64,000 bases of DNA from Paramyrothecium sp. XJ0827 (GCA_020881915.1 JAJFPB010000004.1:1302001-1366000); one strand, 5' to 3'; shown: positions 20,687 through 33,634, numbered from the stretch's first letter. Numbers and translations are program-made. The notes: generated from the sequence alone by a model not told the origin.

Positions 20687-22163
20687 GCAACGCAGAGGGC
20701 GCACGTACACCCTCAGTGACCCGCCTCCGGGGGATCAGCGCCTGTAAGTATACCTGGTCAAGGTTTTTGCCAGTGCGAATCCTAAATGATTTCAAGATGC
20801 AAGGCACGGCAATGAGGGGCCACATGTGTACTGCTCGTTCCGATTGTGTCATATGAGGTGGGTGACCTACTCGAGCTGCCATACCCTTGCTCGGTGATCT
20901 CGAGGCCTAGATGAGCAGGCATTCCTTGTGCATTGCCTTTTTTATCTCTCTCTTTTTCTGGGAAAATCGCCCCCCTGAGGCCCCTGAGGGTTACGTTGGA
21001 AGATGGGGGTTTCGTAGAAACCGGTGCTTGCGGAGGAGTGGAGGAGGACATTGATGGCGACGGCAAACGCCAGTTGCGGATGAGGGGCTTGCCTACCTTA
21101 CGTAGATAGCTACCTAGCGTGTCGACGCGTACAAGATGTAAAGGTAAGGTAAGGTACTTAGCTTGCCTGCTATTGTAGTACCCTGCTTTACCATTTCCGA
21201 GAGTTTAGGGGAGATGCAGGTGTCTGGACTGTGCTCGACGTCTCACTGCAAGTGTAGAGCATAGCTTTATTGCGAAGGTCTCAGATCGCATTTGCCATGC
21301 CACACGCCGCGAGCTATTTGATTAGTTTTGTCCCTGCCTCTATCTCTCTAGGTTTTTTTTCTTCTTTCTTCCTTGAAGCCTGGCGGCTCTCGTGTCGTGT
21401 CCTGCCATGTCGTGCTGTCGCTTCACAGCTAGCTGGTCCGCGTTAGCTCGCTGCCTTGCATGATCTGGGTTCGGAGTTGCGTTATGGCGCCCTCCAAGGG
21501 TACAAGCGCCCACGTTCCGCGCCGCGCATTGGCAGGTCACTCGGCAGGCAGGCCTTAGCAGCCAGCTGGTACCCACCCACCTCCCGCCCTCGGGGGGGGA
21601 AAGACCTTGTCGTTCTCTGGGGGCCTGGGCCGGCGGCGAAGTACCTCGCCTTCCACGACCTCTTTTTGTACCCGGCCGTCTCTCCACCACGCACCCCCAG
21701 CTTTTTGACCCGCAAGCCGCAGAAACCCTCCTGCAGTTAGTGGGCCGCAGCCGATGCGCTAGCCTGTGCCATCCACTCCAGGTATCTGCGTATCTGCGTT
21801 ATCTGTCCCAGCGTATCCGTACTTTAGGACGCTTGATGCCTCGGAAGCCTGCCCCAGGCTGACCGCATTCTCATCCTCCAACTTCCTCCTCATCTTCCTC
21901 TCCCTCCCGCCCTCCCACCTCCAACTCTCTCTCATATTTACTCCATCTCTGCACACTAATCTTCACAACCAGCATCCTTTCTTACTTCACCTCCGAATAT
22001 TTGGCAACATTTATCCTGGTTCCAGCCTTGGTACGTTGTCAGCCTCCCATTCCGCCAGCCACCCATCGTTTGGCTCCGTCCACCCTGGGTGTCACCGCCC
22101 ACCTCGGACCATCACCAGTGGACAGCTAGCTGACCGTTCACCGCAGAAGGCACAACCTTCAAC

Positions 22164-25088
22164 ATGGCTTCCACTCCTGCCACCGTGCCTGAGCCCATGG
22201 TCACCATCAAGGTCTACTACGATGGAGCCACTCGTCGGGGCAAGATGCCGCTTCGCGAGATGGTCCCTCCCGCTCTTGAACAGCATGTACGTCATCTTGT
22301 CTCAATATCCTTCCTTTCGTTGAATCTGGTCTATTATCCTGCGAACACGGGCAGAATCGGCGTGACTCATCAGTCAAACTTTAATCGCGAATCAAGTACT
22401 AAAACTGCCACAGATAAGGGACTTTCTGCACATCCCCGCCGAAACCGAGGCCTTGATTGAGAGGTACTCGGATTCCGCTGCCGCCTACGTCCTACTCGAC
22501 ACTGCCAATGTGGCCGTCTACAAGCAACTCTACCGAGCCGCCAAGGCCAAGCTCAAGCTCAAGTTCCGCGTCACGCTGAAGAACACCGAAGAGCAGACTA
22601 GCCCACAGCCCGTCACCGTCGAGGATGAGCCGGAAACCGCCACTCTTGTCGAAACCCCTGTCGAACCCAAGGCGGAGGAAAACAAAGATGAGGAAGTGCA
22701 ACCGTCTAGCTTGCAGACCGACGTCCCCGAAGTTCTGCACGCTCCTGAGGTGCCACCCTCACAGCGTGAGACCGTCTGTGTGGACAGGTCACTTCCTAAG
22801 CAATGGAGCAAGGTTTACGAGGCGTCAGCCTTGAAGCAGGCAGCCGGTTTGGCCAGTGAGTCGCAGGACCTCTTCCGTCAGCAGTTTGAATCCCGCATTC
22901 AGAGCCTCATGGAGCGTAACGCCGGCCTCGCTACGCACATGGCACAACAACAGGAGCACTGCCGTGCTCTTCTCAACAACCACAAAACCACAACTGCGGC
23001 TAACACCTCCACAGGCTCAGCGCCTTGGGCTCCAGCATGTCATGCTACTGGAGCCACATTCGCTGTGTGCTGCAACAGCTGCGAACGCACCATGCCGGAC
23101 GCTCACTACCACTGCTCCACCTGCGATGAGGGTGACTTCGACCTGTGCCAATCATGTGTCGACCAGGGCATCTCCTGTTACAGCAATGAGCACTGGCTCA
23201 TCAAGCGAACCATTGGCAATGGACAAATTGTCTACAGCACAACAGAAACTATTGCCCCTAAGCAAAAGACCAAGCCTGAAGAGAAGAAGGAGGAGGAGCC
23301 CGCACCTGAGGCCGCGCCCAAGCCTGCACCCCAACCCGAGATTAGTGCGCCTCCTGCGCCAAAGCCTCAGTTCAGCACTACTACAGAGAGATGGGCAACC
23401 TTTGGCAATGTCCGAACTTGCAACTCATGCATTCGAGGTACGATTCCCACACATTTGGCTTCTCGAATAGCCCATCACATCATCACAACGCCACGAAGCT
23501 GACTTGAAAGTAGAACTTCCCGAAAAAGAGTTCCTGCATTGCGACAACTGTGAAGATTTTGACCTGTGCCACCGTTGCTTTTCTCAAGGCAAGCACGGTC
23601 ATCATCCCAAACATCGATTCGTGCCCGCTACTTCGGACAGTGTCCTGCCCGATCACCTCAAGGTGAAACTGTCGCCCGGCCGCAACCAACTGCATCATGC
23701 CATCTGTGACGGCTGTGACAAGGTTAGTGCCGCTTAACATGGATGCTTTCGATTTCATGCTGACCAATATCTATCAGTATGTTACTGGTATTCGTCACAA
23801 GTGTCTGGATTGCCCCGACTGGGACTACTGCTCCGCTTGCTACGAGGTTGCCAACTTTGTGCACCCCAACCATCGTTTCGTGCCTATATACGAGCCACTG
23901 TCGGATGTGCGCACATCGACTGGGTTCCATCCCGTTCATGTGGGTATTTGCTGCGATGGTCCCCTTTGCTCTGCTGGCAAGGGCTATCCTTCCTACATTC
24001 GCGGCACTCGATACAAGTGCGCAGTTTGCCATGACCTTGACTTTTGCGCCAATTGCGAGGCAAGCCCTGCCAATGAGCACAATAAGACCCATCCCCTCAT
24101 CAAGTTCAAGACACCTGTTCGCCACGTGAGCGTGACCACCACCGGGGAGCACCACGATGGAAAGCGGATGCCCACGATGGGTGACCGCAACAAGGCCGAG
24201 GATGAGACTGCTGTCAAGCAAGAATCGTCCGAGGGTCCTTCACTTAATGCTGTCCAGACTGTGGTTGATGTTAAGCCCGTTGAGCCTACCCTTCCCGTGG
24301 AGGAGGCGTCGAAGGAGGAGGTGGTGAATGAGAAGATTGCTGAGCCCGAGGTTCAGGTGAAGGAGGAGGAAGTCGCCGCTAAGCCTATCCCTCAGACTGA
24401 GCCACAGCAACCAGAAGAGGAGCTCCTCAGTGCAGTCTTTGTTCGGGACTCAATCGCGGATGGCACCATCCTGCCACCCAACCACGTTTTCGAGCAAACC
24501 TGGGTTCTTCGAAACGACGGAAATGTCGCCTGGCCTGCTGGGTGCTCCGTAAAGTTTGTGGGTGGTGACTACATGGGTCACGTTGACTCTGCTCACCCCG
24601 CGGGTGTTTCGGAGCTTGTCTCTGCTTCCGAATCCACCGTATGCTACGGCCCTCTTGCGGCTGGCCAGGAGTTCTCCTTCACAGTACTGCTACGCACACC
24701 CGCCCGTGCTGGCAAGATTGTTTCCTACTGGCGTTTGACCACTACTGATGGCCACAAGTTCGGTCACCGTCTCTGGTGCGACGTCAACGTCCGCGTCCTC
24801 AAGCCCGTCGAGGAGTCCAAGGCAGAAGGGGAGCCTAAGGCTAACAACCTGATGTTCCCTAAACTCGAGAAGGAATCCCCAGTTTCCAGCATTCACGAGG
24901 ACTCGCCTGCCGGACCTGCCACTCCTGAGAAGGTTGCTGGTGAAAGCGAGGAGTCGGAGGACTACGCCGAGGATGCCGACTGGGATGCATCCGACGACGG
25001 GTTCATGACCGACGAGGAGTACGATATTCTAGATGCCTCCGACGAGGAGTATCTGGAGGAGCAGCAGAAGAAACTACTCAAGAAGTAG
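22164..25088 (+). CDS. NBR1: NBR1-type selective autophagy receptor
   Basis: Four exons (22164-22286, 22414-23437, 23511-23722, 23778-25088) give 889 residues. Domain order: an N-terminal PB1-like region (about 9-85, with VTIKVYYDGATRRGKMPLRE); four ZZ zinc fingers (about 255-305, 367-425, 443-495 and 515-575), each with paired CxxC motifs such as CNSC/CSTC and CDGC/CLDC; then the NBR1 four-tryptophan (FW) domain (about 665-785, QTWVLRNDGNVAWPAG and SYWRLTTTDGHKFGHRLWCD). The acidic tail carries DEEYDILD, a good Atg8-interacting motif with core YDIL at residues 868-871. Known family members bring cargo such as peroxisomes or cytosolic enzymes to the phagophore. Reading frame proves the splice joins: ZZ2 is split by intron 2 and ZZ3 by intron 3. 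A Glu/Pro/Val-rich linker precedes the FW domain. Confidence 0.95.
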
Positions 25089-26188
25089 AGGTCGCGCGAT
25101 ATACTTGTATGTTTAAGACACGAGGGACCCCGACGCTTGGAAACTGGCTTTTTCGGTTGCCTACGGTTGACTGTACTTTTGTTCTATTTTCCTATCTCTC
25201 ATGGTCACCAACATCACGCACGTTCATAGTCCTGAAAAGGTGACAGCCAGTCCATGAGGTAGTCAAGGCTGGGACGCGGATGGTATACTGGGGTGATTTT
25301 TCACACATTCATATGCACACACACACACACACACACTCATTATAGTTAGGAGCTCGGGTCTTGTCTGGAAAGCAAATTGACGTCTTTTTTCTCTCTCACG
25401 TATACTGTAATACTTCATCCTCGCAGCTATGTTGCATTGAAGCTTCCTCGTCTGCGAATGGATGGACTTCGAACGTAGTATTACCGCCAGCATCACTGTA
25501 ATGAGATGACCCGAGGTGGTTCGTGTTTGAAAGAAATGTCAAAGGCGTGGGGCACCAGGCCTTGCAAAAGCCAGGACGAGACAAATAATTCTAAACCACA
25601 AGGGAACCTCAGCTAGGTACAGTACTGCACCATACTCTTTTAACATGGCAAACATCGGTACCTACTGGGCGGCAAGGTAACAAAGCCTGGGAGGTCAAGT
25701 TGTATGATGAAATGACTGCAGTGGGGAGACGCGACTAAGCCGCTTTGGACTGGACGATAAAAATGAGTGTTGTTGCCTGAGGCTCGCACAGGCAGACCTG
25801 GCTCAAAGTGAGGTCAGGCGCTTGCTGAGGCACAGAAGAGTGCCTCCTTCCCAGCGCAGGAGGTCCCAAAAAAATAAAGGCAGGCGCACCCACGCCAAAA
25901 AAATAACATCCTCTCCCCGTGTCAGCGTTGAGTTCTACTGCCACCAGTTTGATGCATTAGCACCACCGCATCACTGGGAAGCCGTCGATCGCGTTCCTCC
26001 CCGACACAAGGGTCCATTCTCATTTCTCTCTTTTTCGCGCCTCTACTGCATCATCGGACCTCGTCGCGGATGCTTTGCTCCTATTTTTATTCGGGCTGAA
26101 GGCACACGCTCTCCGTCGTGAATCATCCCTCAACGCGACATCCAGCCCATCCTCCATCAAGACGACAGCAGTCGCTCCGTCTCAAAAA
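25089..26188. other. 1.1-kb tandem spacer with CA repeat
   Basis: Between NBR1 and Nup2. It holds a CA microsatellite (25315-25336) and AGGTAC-type words near 25615-25680. The frame of Nup2 stays open upstream to 26075, but that extension lacks conserved features and is taken as leader sequence. Confidence 0.5.
25315..25336 (+). repeat. CA dinucleotide microsatellite
   Basis: About 11 uninterrupted CA units in the NBR1-Nup2 spacer, readable directly. Confidence 0.9.
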
Positions 26189-29100
26189 ATGGTGACCTTC
26201 TCTATTCCCGGCGACAACGATGTCGCCGGCGGCAATTCTAGCACCCCGAGATCCCGACCTCCTCTACCCTTCGCCAAGCGGCCCTTTGCGGCCTCGTCGC
26301 CTTTCGGCGGTTCGGCTAAGCGCCTGGGCACTCCGCAAGGCACGCCCGGTCGCAGCCTCTTGGGAACACGCGATGCATTACCGTCGAGCAGCTTGAACAA
26401 GAGCTCTATTGCGACGGCTCGCAACATTTTCAGAGCGTCCTCCATCAGCGACAGTCCTCCCACCACGTCCTTTTCTCCCAAGCTCCCTCAAAACACCATG
26501 ACCATGCTGTTCGCCCCGGGCGGCACGCCCGAACCGAACCGAACGTTCAGAGAATCCACGGCTCAGCCCACTCCCCGAGGCATGGCTGCCAAAGCGTCAG
26601 ATAAGGAGCTGTTCACCATGCGCATCGACCCGCCGCCGGCTGATCTTACCGGCGAGGCACTATCGGCCAAGGTTCCCAAGGACTGGAACTCGAAGGGTTC
26701 CATCTACGCGGATCAATTCCTTGCGCATCTGTGCCCTGCAGATTTCGATGATGAGCAGCGACGCCAGTTCTTCTGCATCCTCGACCTCCGACGCCTGAAA
26801 TACGCTGCAGACGAGATCTTCTCGAAGAAGGACTGGAAGTTGAATATCATGAACTTTGCGAAAGAGTTTGAAAAGAGTCGCAGCATCATCCTGCTACGAT
26901 ATGGTCTCTACGAGTTCCAAAACGTCAAGCCTTCTAAGGAGATCCTCAAGAGGTGGCGCCGCGAGCACGGTCTTCCTGAGCCGGAGGAAGAAGAGTCTCA
27001 GCCTACGCCCTCGAAATCCTCAAGTGTGAAGAAGCGCAAGGCGGTTGACGATTCCGCGGACGACACGCCGGTCACAAGTGGCAGCAAGCGACGAGCTATG
27101 GACAAGGAAAAGATTGAGCCACCGGCTGCTCAACAGCCCTCACTCAACAAGAACAAGCGAAAGGCTTCACTGAGCGAGGGTGCCGAGTCGCAGCCAGCCA
27201 AGATTTCGAAGCCAACCTCAGCGTCCGCTGCTCTTTTCGGACAGATCACCGAGAAGCACAAAGCACCTCCATCATCCGCAACCGCTACCCCAAAACAACC
27301 CGCCGAAACGTCTACACCGAAGCCAAATCTGTTTGGCAACAAAGCCACAAACGGTGGCCTGGCTCGTTCAGTCTTCTCCAACCTTAAACCAGGCCCCACA
27401 CAGGGCGCCTCTTCGCCCAACATATTTGGATACCTTTCGGATGCTAGCTCGGCCAAAAACAGTGGTGTTGAGGCTGATGCGGAGAGCGAGGCAGATTCGG
27501 ATCAAGACGAAAGCCAAGAGGCCGGCCAAAGTGACGAGCCGAGTGTTGCTGCCAGCGGCGGTGCTGAGACAGCTTCGCAGCTTGGTTTCGGCTCGTTGAG
27601 TAAGCAGCCCGCTGTTGCCACTGGTCTGAACACCGCTTCATCGAGCGCGCCTGGTACTCGGGAGAGTACTCCTGGCCGCAGTCTGTTTGAGCGTGTCACG
27701 AAGACCACTGATGGACAGCTAGCACGCGCTGACTTTAGCGAACCTGCCGCTGAGCCAGTTGACCAAACATGGAATCCTACTAGCACTCCTATCAAGTTTG
27801 CCCCTACCAATGGCAGCAAGACCGGTGCTGCCTCTACCACAACACCTGGCCAGACGAGTTCCCTCTTCGCACCAAAGAGTACCATGACATCCAACATCTT
27901 CGGAGCTGCAAAGGCAGACCAGGGGTCTGACAAAGCGGTTTCAAAGGAGACAACTCCTGCCGCAACAGACAAAGACGGTAACGAGTCCGATAAAGAAAAT
28001 GATGGACAGCCTTCTAAGAAGCCACTCTTTGAGTCGAAGGCACCAACCCCACAGCCAAGTTTTGGGTCGTCCTTGTTTGCGCCAAAGCCAGCAGTTTCCG
28101 AGCCCACAAAAGAGCCGGAGGCCCAAAAACCAGCGACGAATCTTTTCGGCTCCAGTGCACAGCCAGCTGCAAAGGCTGAGACTGCCACTCCCGCCAACAT
28201 CTTCGGCTCGGCGGCCAAGCCTGCTGAGGCCGCTTCGGCAACTCCAACTCCTGCGCCGGTCATGCAGTCAAGCACGCTTTTTGGGGCGAACGCCTCTGGC
28301 ACGCAAACTCCTTCGGAGCCAGAAGCTTCGAAGCCTGCCATTACCTTTGGAGCCCCTCAAAGTTCTACTGCGAACGACGACTCGGTCACCAAACCTGCTT
28401 CGCTCTTCGCGGCCAAACCTGTGTCCAACGGCGGCAACCTGTTCGGCAATGCCTCATCTGGCTCTACTCAGCCCTTGTTTGGCGCCCCCAAACCTAGCAG
28501 CCCGTTTGAGCCCGAGAAGAAATCATCAGAGGCTCCTCTCCAGTCTACAGCAACGCCCATTTTCAGTTTCGGCGCTCCATCCAATAATACAACCCAGTCT
28601 GCTCCCAAACCCATCTTTGGTGCACCTAAATCACCACCAAGCGGCACCACTAGCAATTCGCTGTTCAGTGGCAGCCCAATGAAGCAGGATGAGCCCTCAC
28701 CAGCCAAGAGGGCATTCACCGGAGGCTCTGGATCCGGCGGTGCCGCGCCAAGCTTCAGTTTTGGTGGTACTCAGCCCCAGTCATCGAGCAATTTGTTTGG
28801 TGCAAGCTCGAACCCTACGACAGCACCTCCAACTACTGGATCCATCAATTTTGGTGCTGCTTCGTCTAGTGGCGGATTCAACTTCAACTTTGGCTCTGGC
28901 GGATCCTCGAGCACGGCCGTGAACAACCCCTTCTCATCTGGTGGTACTGGCGGCGGCCAGCCAGCCTCTACTGCTCCTTCCACGGGGGGCATGTTCAGCT
29001 TTGGCGCGTCTACCACACCGGCTACCGGTGGCTCAACATCATTTCAATTTGGAACTTCTGGTGCTGGAACCACGGCCTCCCCGGCTCCTATTTTTGGTGG

Positions 29101-29883
29101 AAATCCAGGCGCCACATCGACACCTGCCTTTGGTAGTGGAACTCCTAGCACTGGCAACACGCCGGCGTTCAATTTTACATCTGCCTCGCCCCAACCCGGC
29201 CAAGGAAATGGCTCCATGTTCGGTTCCACCGCGCCTGCACCGGCTTTCGGCAACCTGCAACCTCCGGCTGGCGGAGCGTCAACCACCGGGACAAGTAAGT
29301 CTCCTTTTCCGCACCGGAAGATCGCCCCGCTAAAGCGTCGGGTCTAGACTCCCCGTTCAGTCTAGGCGGAGGCTCGAGCCTGGCCACAACACCGGCTGGC
29401 GGTACGCCGGAACCGGCCTCACAAGCCGAAGCATCCAAGGAGGGTGGTGAGGAAGAGGAAGGCGAGAAGCAGGAGCAAGTCAACTTGGCGGAGGCGCTGG
29501 AATCGGACGAGGAAGTGCTCCACGAAGTGCGAGCCAAGGCATTGAAGTTTATTACAGGAGGCGAAAAGTCGGAAGGGGAAGAAAAGCCTAAGTCCAAGAG
29601 CCCGTGGTCCACACGTGGTGTTGGTCTCCTTCGCATCCTCAAACACAAAGAGTCGGGTCTTGTGCGCTTGCTCCTGCGGGCTGAACCCCGAGGTCACATC
29701 GCCATCAATCGGGCGATCCTGCCGGACCCCACGTACAAGGCGGACGAGAAATATGTCAGAATAACCACCTCGAATGACACGGGTGACGGACTGGAGACGT
29801 GGATGTTACAAGTCAAGACCAAGGAGTCGGCTACCTCGTTGGCCGAGGCCATTGAGAAGAACAAAGTGTTCAACAAGAAGTAA
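26189..29883 (+). CDS. NUP2: Nucleoporin Nup2 (FG repeats, C-terminal Ran-binding domain)
   Basis: Two exons, 26189-29294 and 29348-29883, join to 1213 residues across a 53-base intron. The start MVTFSIPGD at 26189 was preferred to an upstream in-frame ATG at 26075 because the extra 38 residues look like leader. An alpha-helical block (about residues 165-275, SIYADQFLAHLCPADF to RWRREHGL) is the fungal N-terminal region. After a Lys/Arg-rich stretch comes a long Ser/Pro/Thr region with scattered LFG, FSFG, FNFG and FQFG repeats that bind transport receptors. Exon 2 ends with a Ran-binding domain (about 1085-1213: WSTRGVGLLRILKHKESG, GHIAINRAI, TWMLQVKTKESA). It acts at the nuclear pore basket in importin recycling. 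The splice acceptor at 29347 was chosen because it alone joins the frames; a nearby CAG at 29360 does not. Confidence 0.93.
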
Positions 29884-30735
29884 TAATAACATGGGTGGAA
29901 AGCCGGGGGCGTTGGTTGCTCCTCAGCAAGCGTTTGATATAGAAAAAGCAGGTAAGGTAGGGCTTCAGGTAGCATCGAAGGCGTTACAATTGCATCGAAT
30001 TCGCTCAGGGTATATATGGCACCAGTGGCTGTTGTCTACCTCATTGTCTAGGGGCACTTCGGCCTTTTCTTTGTAAGAACAGATAGGGAGAACGCGAAGA
30101 GGAGACAAAATACAACATAATCTGTTAGAATTGAAGTTGATATATCCTGATGTCATCGCGGAACTGATGATAGTGGTCCTGATAACCAATGCAACAGCGT
30201 CTAGAACTGTGAGGTGTTGTGTAGGGGTGGTCTTGAACTTGATTTCCTTGGGAGGCCTGACAAGTAGGTGTTGGACAACATAGCTCTAGACTAAGTCTCT
30301 CGTCAAACCACAGGTCTGACAAGCCTATAAATACGACCCTCCTGTGGCATACATAAACTCAACGTCAAAATGATACGTATGAGGGTTAAGGGAAAGGTGC
30401 ATGGGAAGTTGAAAGTGGGTTGAATTTGCTGTGCTTCAGGCACAGGCAAAGGAGCAACGACATGGTACTTGGAGTTTTTGAGACGCGGGGGCGGGGTCAC
30501 CCAAGTAAAGAGGTACCTTCACTTAGGCGTTCAGCACGAAACTTCGGTGGTACTTGCTAAAGGCTCGGGGCTGCTCACATCTTCAAGTACCTTATCGGCG
30601 CGTCTGTCGCGCGTTTCGACACTGCATTTCCCATTCTATCTCCAAAAGTTGCAGAGGCGCCGCGACTGCTTCACTGCGACTTCACCCGGTAACTTATGAG
30701 CTGGATTTCCCAGCTGAGAATACCATAGATCAATC
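29884..30735. other. Spacer between Nup2 and gamma-tubulin
   Basis: This 852-base tandem spacer shows no gene. It holds AGGTACCTT near 30510 and AAGTACCTT near 30590. The sequence just before the gamma-tubulin ATG probably contains its promoter. Confidence 0.45.
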
Positions 30736-32614
30736 ATGCCTCGGTATGTGAGCGTCTTTCGAGGTTGGGCGCTTCTGAGGCGCTGATGGCCGCTGACCCT
30801 TCCCTCCAGGGAAATCATCACGATCCAAGCCGGACAATGCGGCAACAGCAGTGAGTCTTGGACCAGCCAGCGGAGCTATGCTGCCCACCGCAGAGACTCC
30901 CAGCCGCCCCTATGTCTGTTGACTGACCACGTGTGGTAGTTGGAAGCCAATTTTGGCAACAGCTCTGCCAGGAGCACGGGATCAGCCAGGACGGCAACCT
31001 CGAAGACTTCGCGACAGAAGGAGGCGACCGCAAAGACGTGTTTTACTACCAGAGCGACGACACCAGATACATTCCGCGTGCCATTTTGATTGATCTCGAG
31101 CCTCGAGTATGTTTCTCCCAGTCTTGGCGGAAAGGTCAGCCACGAAGCCGCGAAAAAGGCGTCGGGGCGGTGTTGCGGCCGGACACGAGAACAAAGGCAT
31201 GCTGATAGCGAAATCTTAGGTTATCAACGGTATCCAGACAGGGCCTTACAAGAACATTTACAACCCCGAGAACTTCTACGTCGGAAAAGATGGCATGGGC
31301 GCGGCGAACAATTGGGGTGATGGCTACGAAAGCGGAGAGGCGGTGTGCGAGGACATCATGGAGATGATCGATCGGGAAGCGGACGGCTCCGACTCGCTAG
31401 AGGTAAGCGGAAGGACTGCGATGAATTGGAGTAGCCTGGGAGGTTTATCTGATCCGACGCTGATATCAGTCGTTGTCTAGGGGTTCATGATGCTACACTC
31501 CATCGCCGGTGGTACAGGCTCCGGCCTCGGCTCGTTTCTCCTCGAGAGGCTGAACGACAGGTTCCCGAAAAAGATTATTCAGACGTACTCAGTCTTCCCC
31601 GATACAACCAACGCCGGCGACGTGGTTGTCCACCCCTATAACAGCATTTTATCCATGCGGCGACTCACACAGAACGCCGACTCGGTGGTTGTCCTCGACA
31701 ACGGGGCTCTGTCGCATATTGCGGCTGACCGACTCCACGTGCAAGAGCCATCTTTTCAACAAACAAATCAGTTGGTAGGTTCACTGCTCGAGTAACCTGT
31801 CATGTAAGCTCGACGTTATGCTGACCATGGGAACAGGTGGCAACGGTCATGTCGGCGAGCACAACCACGCTGCGGTACCCTGGGTACATGCACAACGACC
31901 TTGTCAGCATTCTCGCTTCACTTATCCCGACGCCTCGCTGTCATTTCCTCATGACGGCCTACACACCGTTCACGGGCGACCAGGTCGAGCAGGCGAAGAC
32001 GGTACGCAAGACGACGGTGCTGGACGTGATGAGACGATTGCTCCAGCCGAAGAACCGGATGGTCTCTACCGTGCCTGGCAAAAAGAGCTGCTACATCTCA
32101 ATTCTCAATGTCATCCAGGGCGAGGTCGACCCGACGGACGTGCATAAGAGCTTGCTACGTATCCGAGAGCGAAGACTGGCCACGTTCATCCCTTGGGGAC
32201 CGGCCAGCATTCAGGTAGCTTTGACGAAGCGGAGTCCCTACATTCCCATGAGCCATCGCGTCAGCGGTCTCATGCTGGCCAATCACACAAGCATTGCTAC
32301 GGTAAGATAACTTCACCCCAACATTCGCTACCTTTTAATGGTTGGTGAGCTGACATGGACCCCTCGGGATGTCCCACATATAGCTGTTCAAGAGGATTCT
32401 CAAGCAGTATGATGGCATGCGAAAGCGTAACGCTTTCATGGAGGGCTACAAGAAGACGGCGCCGTTTGCCGAGAACCTCAACGAATTCGACGAGGCGAGG
32501 CAGGTTGTGGCAGACTTGATTGGAGAATACGAGGCTGCCGAGGAGGCGGATTATCTGAACCCAGACATGGGTGAAAAGCCGACATCTGCAGAAACAGATA
32601 GACGAGTAGCGTGA
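30736..32614 (+). CDS. tubG: Gamma-tubulin
   Basis: This protein nucleates microtubules at the spindle pole body within the gamma-tubulin complex. Seven exons: 30736-30743, 30810-30850, 30940-31106, 31220-31402, 31481-31774, 31837-32301 and 32384-32614. They join to 462 residues. The start is [20 protein letters not shown], and the tubulin nucleotide loop AGGTGSGLG lies at about residues 142-150. Gamma-specific stretches include [23 protein letters not shown] and [13 protein letters not shown]. The first coding exon is only 8 nt (ATGCCTCG), fixed by the splice GTATGT and the frame of exon 2. All six introns are GT-AG and 62 to 113 bases long. The C-terminus has an acidic [15 protein letters not shown] tail. 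Identity and exon model are secure. Confidence 0.97.
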
Positions 32615-33290
32615 GGAGCATGTTTCCAAGACGACGACGACGATAACACAGAGGGGCAGAGACGACCGTTCGTATAACGGTGCATTTCTGCTTATTGGGG
32701 TATGCAATACTGTTTTGGTAAAATTGCTGTTGACTTCACGATATCCACAGACGAAGCTGGGATGGGCGTTTCGGTTTAGATAAGGCAGGCTATGATATAT
32801 CTCATTCAAGCTATTCAGTAGCTCAACCACAGCATAACATGATTCAGTAAGTCCGTGGATGAGGCCGAGACATGAGCTGCCATCTCCCACTTGCCCTGCG
32901 CTTACGCATTGAGGTCATGGTCAAGGAGAAGGGATCGTCGAGTCAGTCAACGTCATCATGCCAAGCACGCAAGTTGCTCAGGATGAATTGAGGCAGCGCT
33001 AGTTTGCCAGGAGGCCCGAGAGATCTGCAAACGGCCGCTACGACGTGCCGAGAATCGTCGTTGACTCGCGCGAGAAAAGTTGCTGCAACAGGAGGTTTAG
33101 TTCAGCGGCCCACAGCCTGACGACAGTTGGTGGGGATGCTGTGGAGGTTTATTGCTATAATAAATTTTTTTAGTACAAAAAAAGTGTTATTTTCTGTTTC
33201 TCACGGTAAAGGTACCTAACCCAGAGGCTCTTACCAGCGCTCTAGGTGCAGGTGAAGGCGGGTACCCGCCTGAGGTACGGAGCCGCTCTG

Positions 33291-33318
33291 CCCCTCTGTT
33301 TGACGTCACTGGCGTCAT
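33291..33318 (+). promoter_or_regulatory. STRE-like CCCCT and full CRE/ATF site
   Basis: CCCCT at 33291-33295 matches the stress-response element core. TGACGTCA at 33301-33308 is a perfect palindromic CRE/ATF site, and a second half-site GCGTCA follows at 33312-33317. These are known targets of Msn2-type and Atf1-type regulators; their use here is inferred from the position about 100 bases before the TATA box. Confidence 0.6.
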
Positions 33319-33411
33319 AGATCGCGCTCTCGACTCTGGAGCTTTCTACAGCTGTCTACGGCACCCGTAAGGGCAGGCTGTCGCATGCGTCTGAGCCCAG
33401 CGGCCGACGAG

Positions 33412-33417
33412 TATATA
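33412..33417 (+). promoter_or_regulatory. TATA box
   Basis: TATATA in the context CGAGTATATATGACC, about 220 bases before the ATG and about 150 before the leader intron. Its position fits a core promoter for the gene at 33635. Confidence 0.6.
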
Positions 33418-33561
33418 TGACCGCTACTGTTTGCATAACATCCGTTTGATCTCATCATCATCCATCATCCTCAAAAACCAACACTCTCAAGCAATTACCA
33501 GATTGCCGTCAAGAATCAGCCGTCACCAGCTTCCTCAACTTCCAAACCTTTACATCAAACA

Positions 33562-33632
33562 GTGAGTTCGGCCGTACCATTTTCTTTCGCCATATCTTGG
33601 ATCTCAGCATTGACAGCGCAACCGTTTCGCAG
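33562..33632 (+). other. 5'-untranslated-region intron
   Basis: A GTGAGT donor and a TTCGCAG acceptor bound 71 bases ending two bases before the ATG at 33635. No ATG-started frame lies in the exon before it. Leader introns of this kind are common in highly inducible fungal genes. Confidence 0.55.
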
Positions 33633-33634
33633 AA

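Larger units (their letters stand above)
17745..22163. other. 4.4-kb tandem spacer, gene-poor
   Basis: No supported gene lies between the Btz gene and NBR1. Frames of up to 145 codons occur on both strands but overlap and look random. The stretch holds an AT-rich island (about 18870-19020), a perfect AC microsatellite (about 20652-20683), AGGTAAGGTA words near 21140-21160, and CT-rich sequence at 21880-22000 that probably belongs to the NBR1 promoter and leader. Confidence 0.45.
32615..33634. promoter_or_regulatory. Upstream region of the small hydrophilic-protein gene
   Basis: About 1 kb without a gene. It contains an AT-rich patch (33155-33200), AAGGTACC near 33210, a stress-type element group (33291-33320), a TATA box (33412-33417) and a 5'-untranslated intron (33562-33632). 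Taken together it looks like an inducible promoter for the gene at 33635. Confidence 0.6.

Noticed and set aside
26075..26188. N-terminal extension of Nup2 by 38 residues
   Set aside because: The extension is in frame but has no conserved feature, and MVTFSIPGD at 26189 follows a good AAAAAATGG context.
27502..28341. 279-codon minus-strand frame inside Nup2
   Set aside because: It mirrors the repetitive FG/Ser-Pro region of Nup2, which is secure in its own frame.
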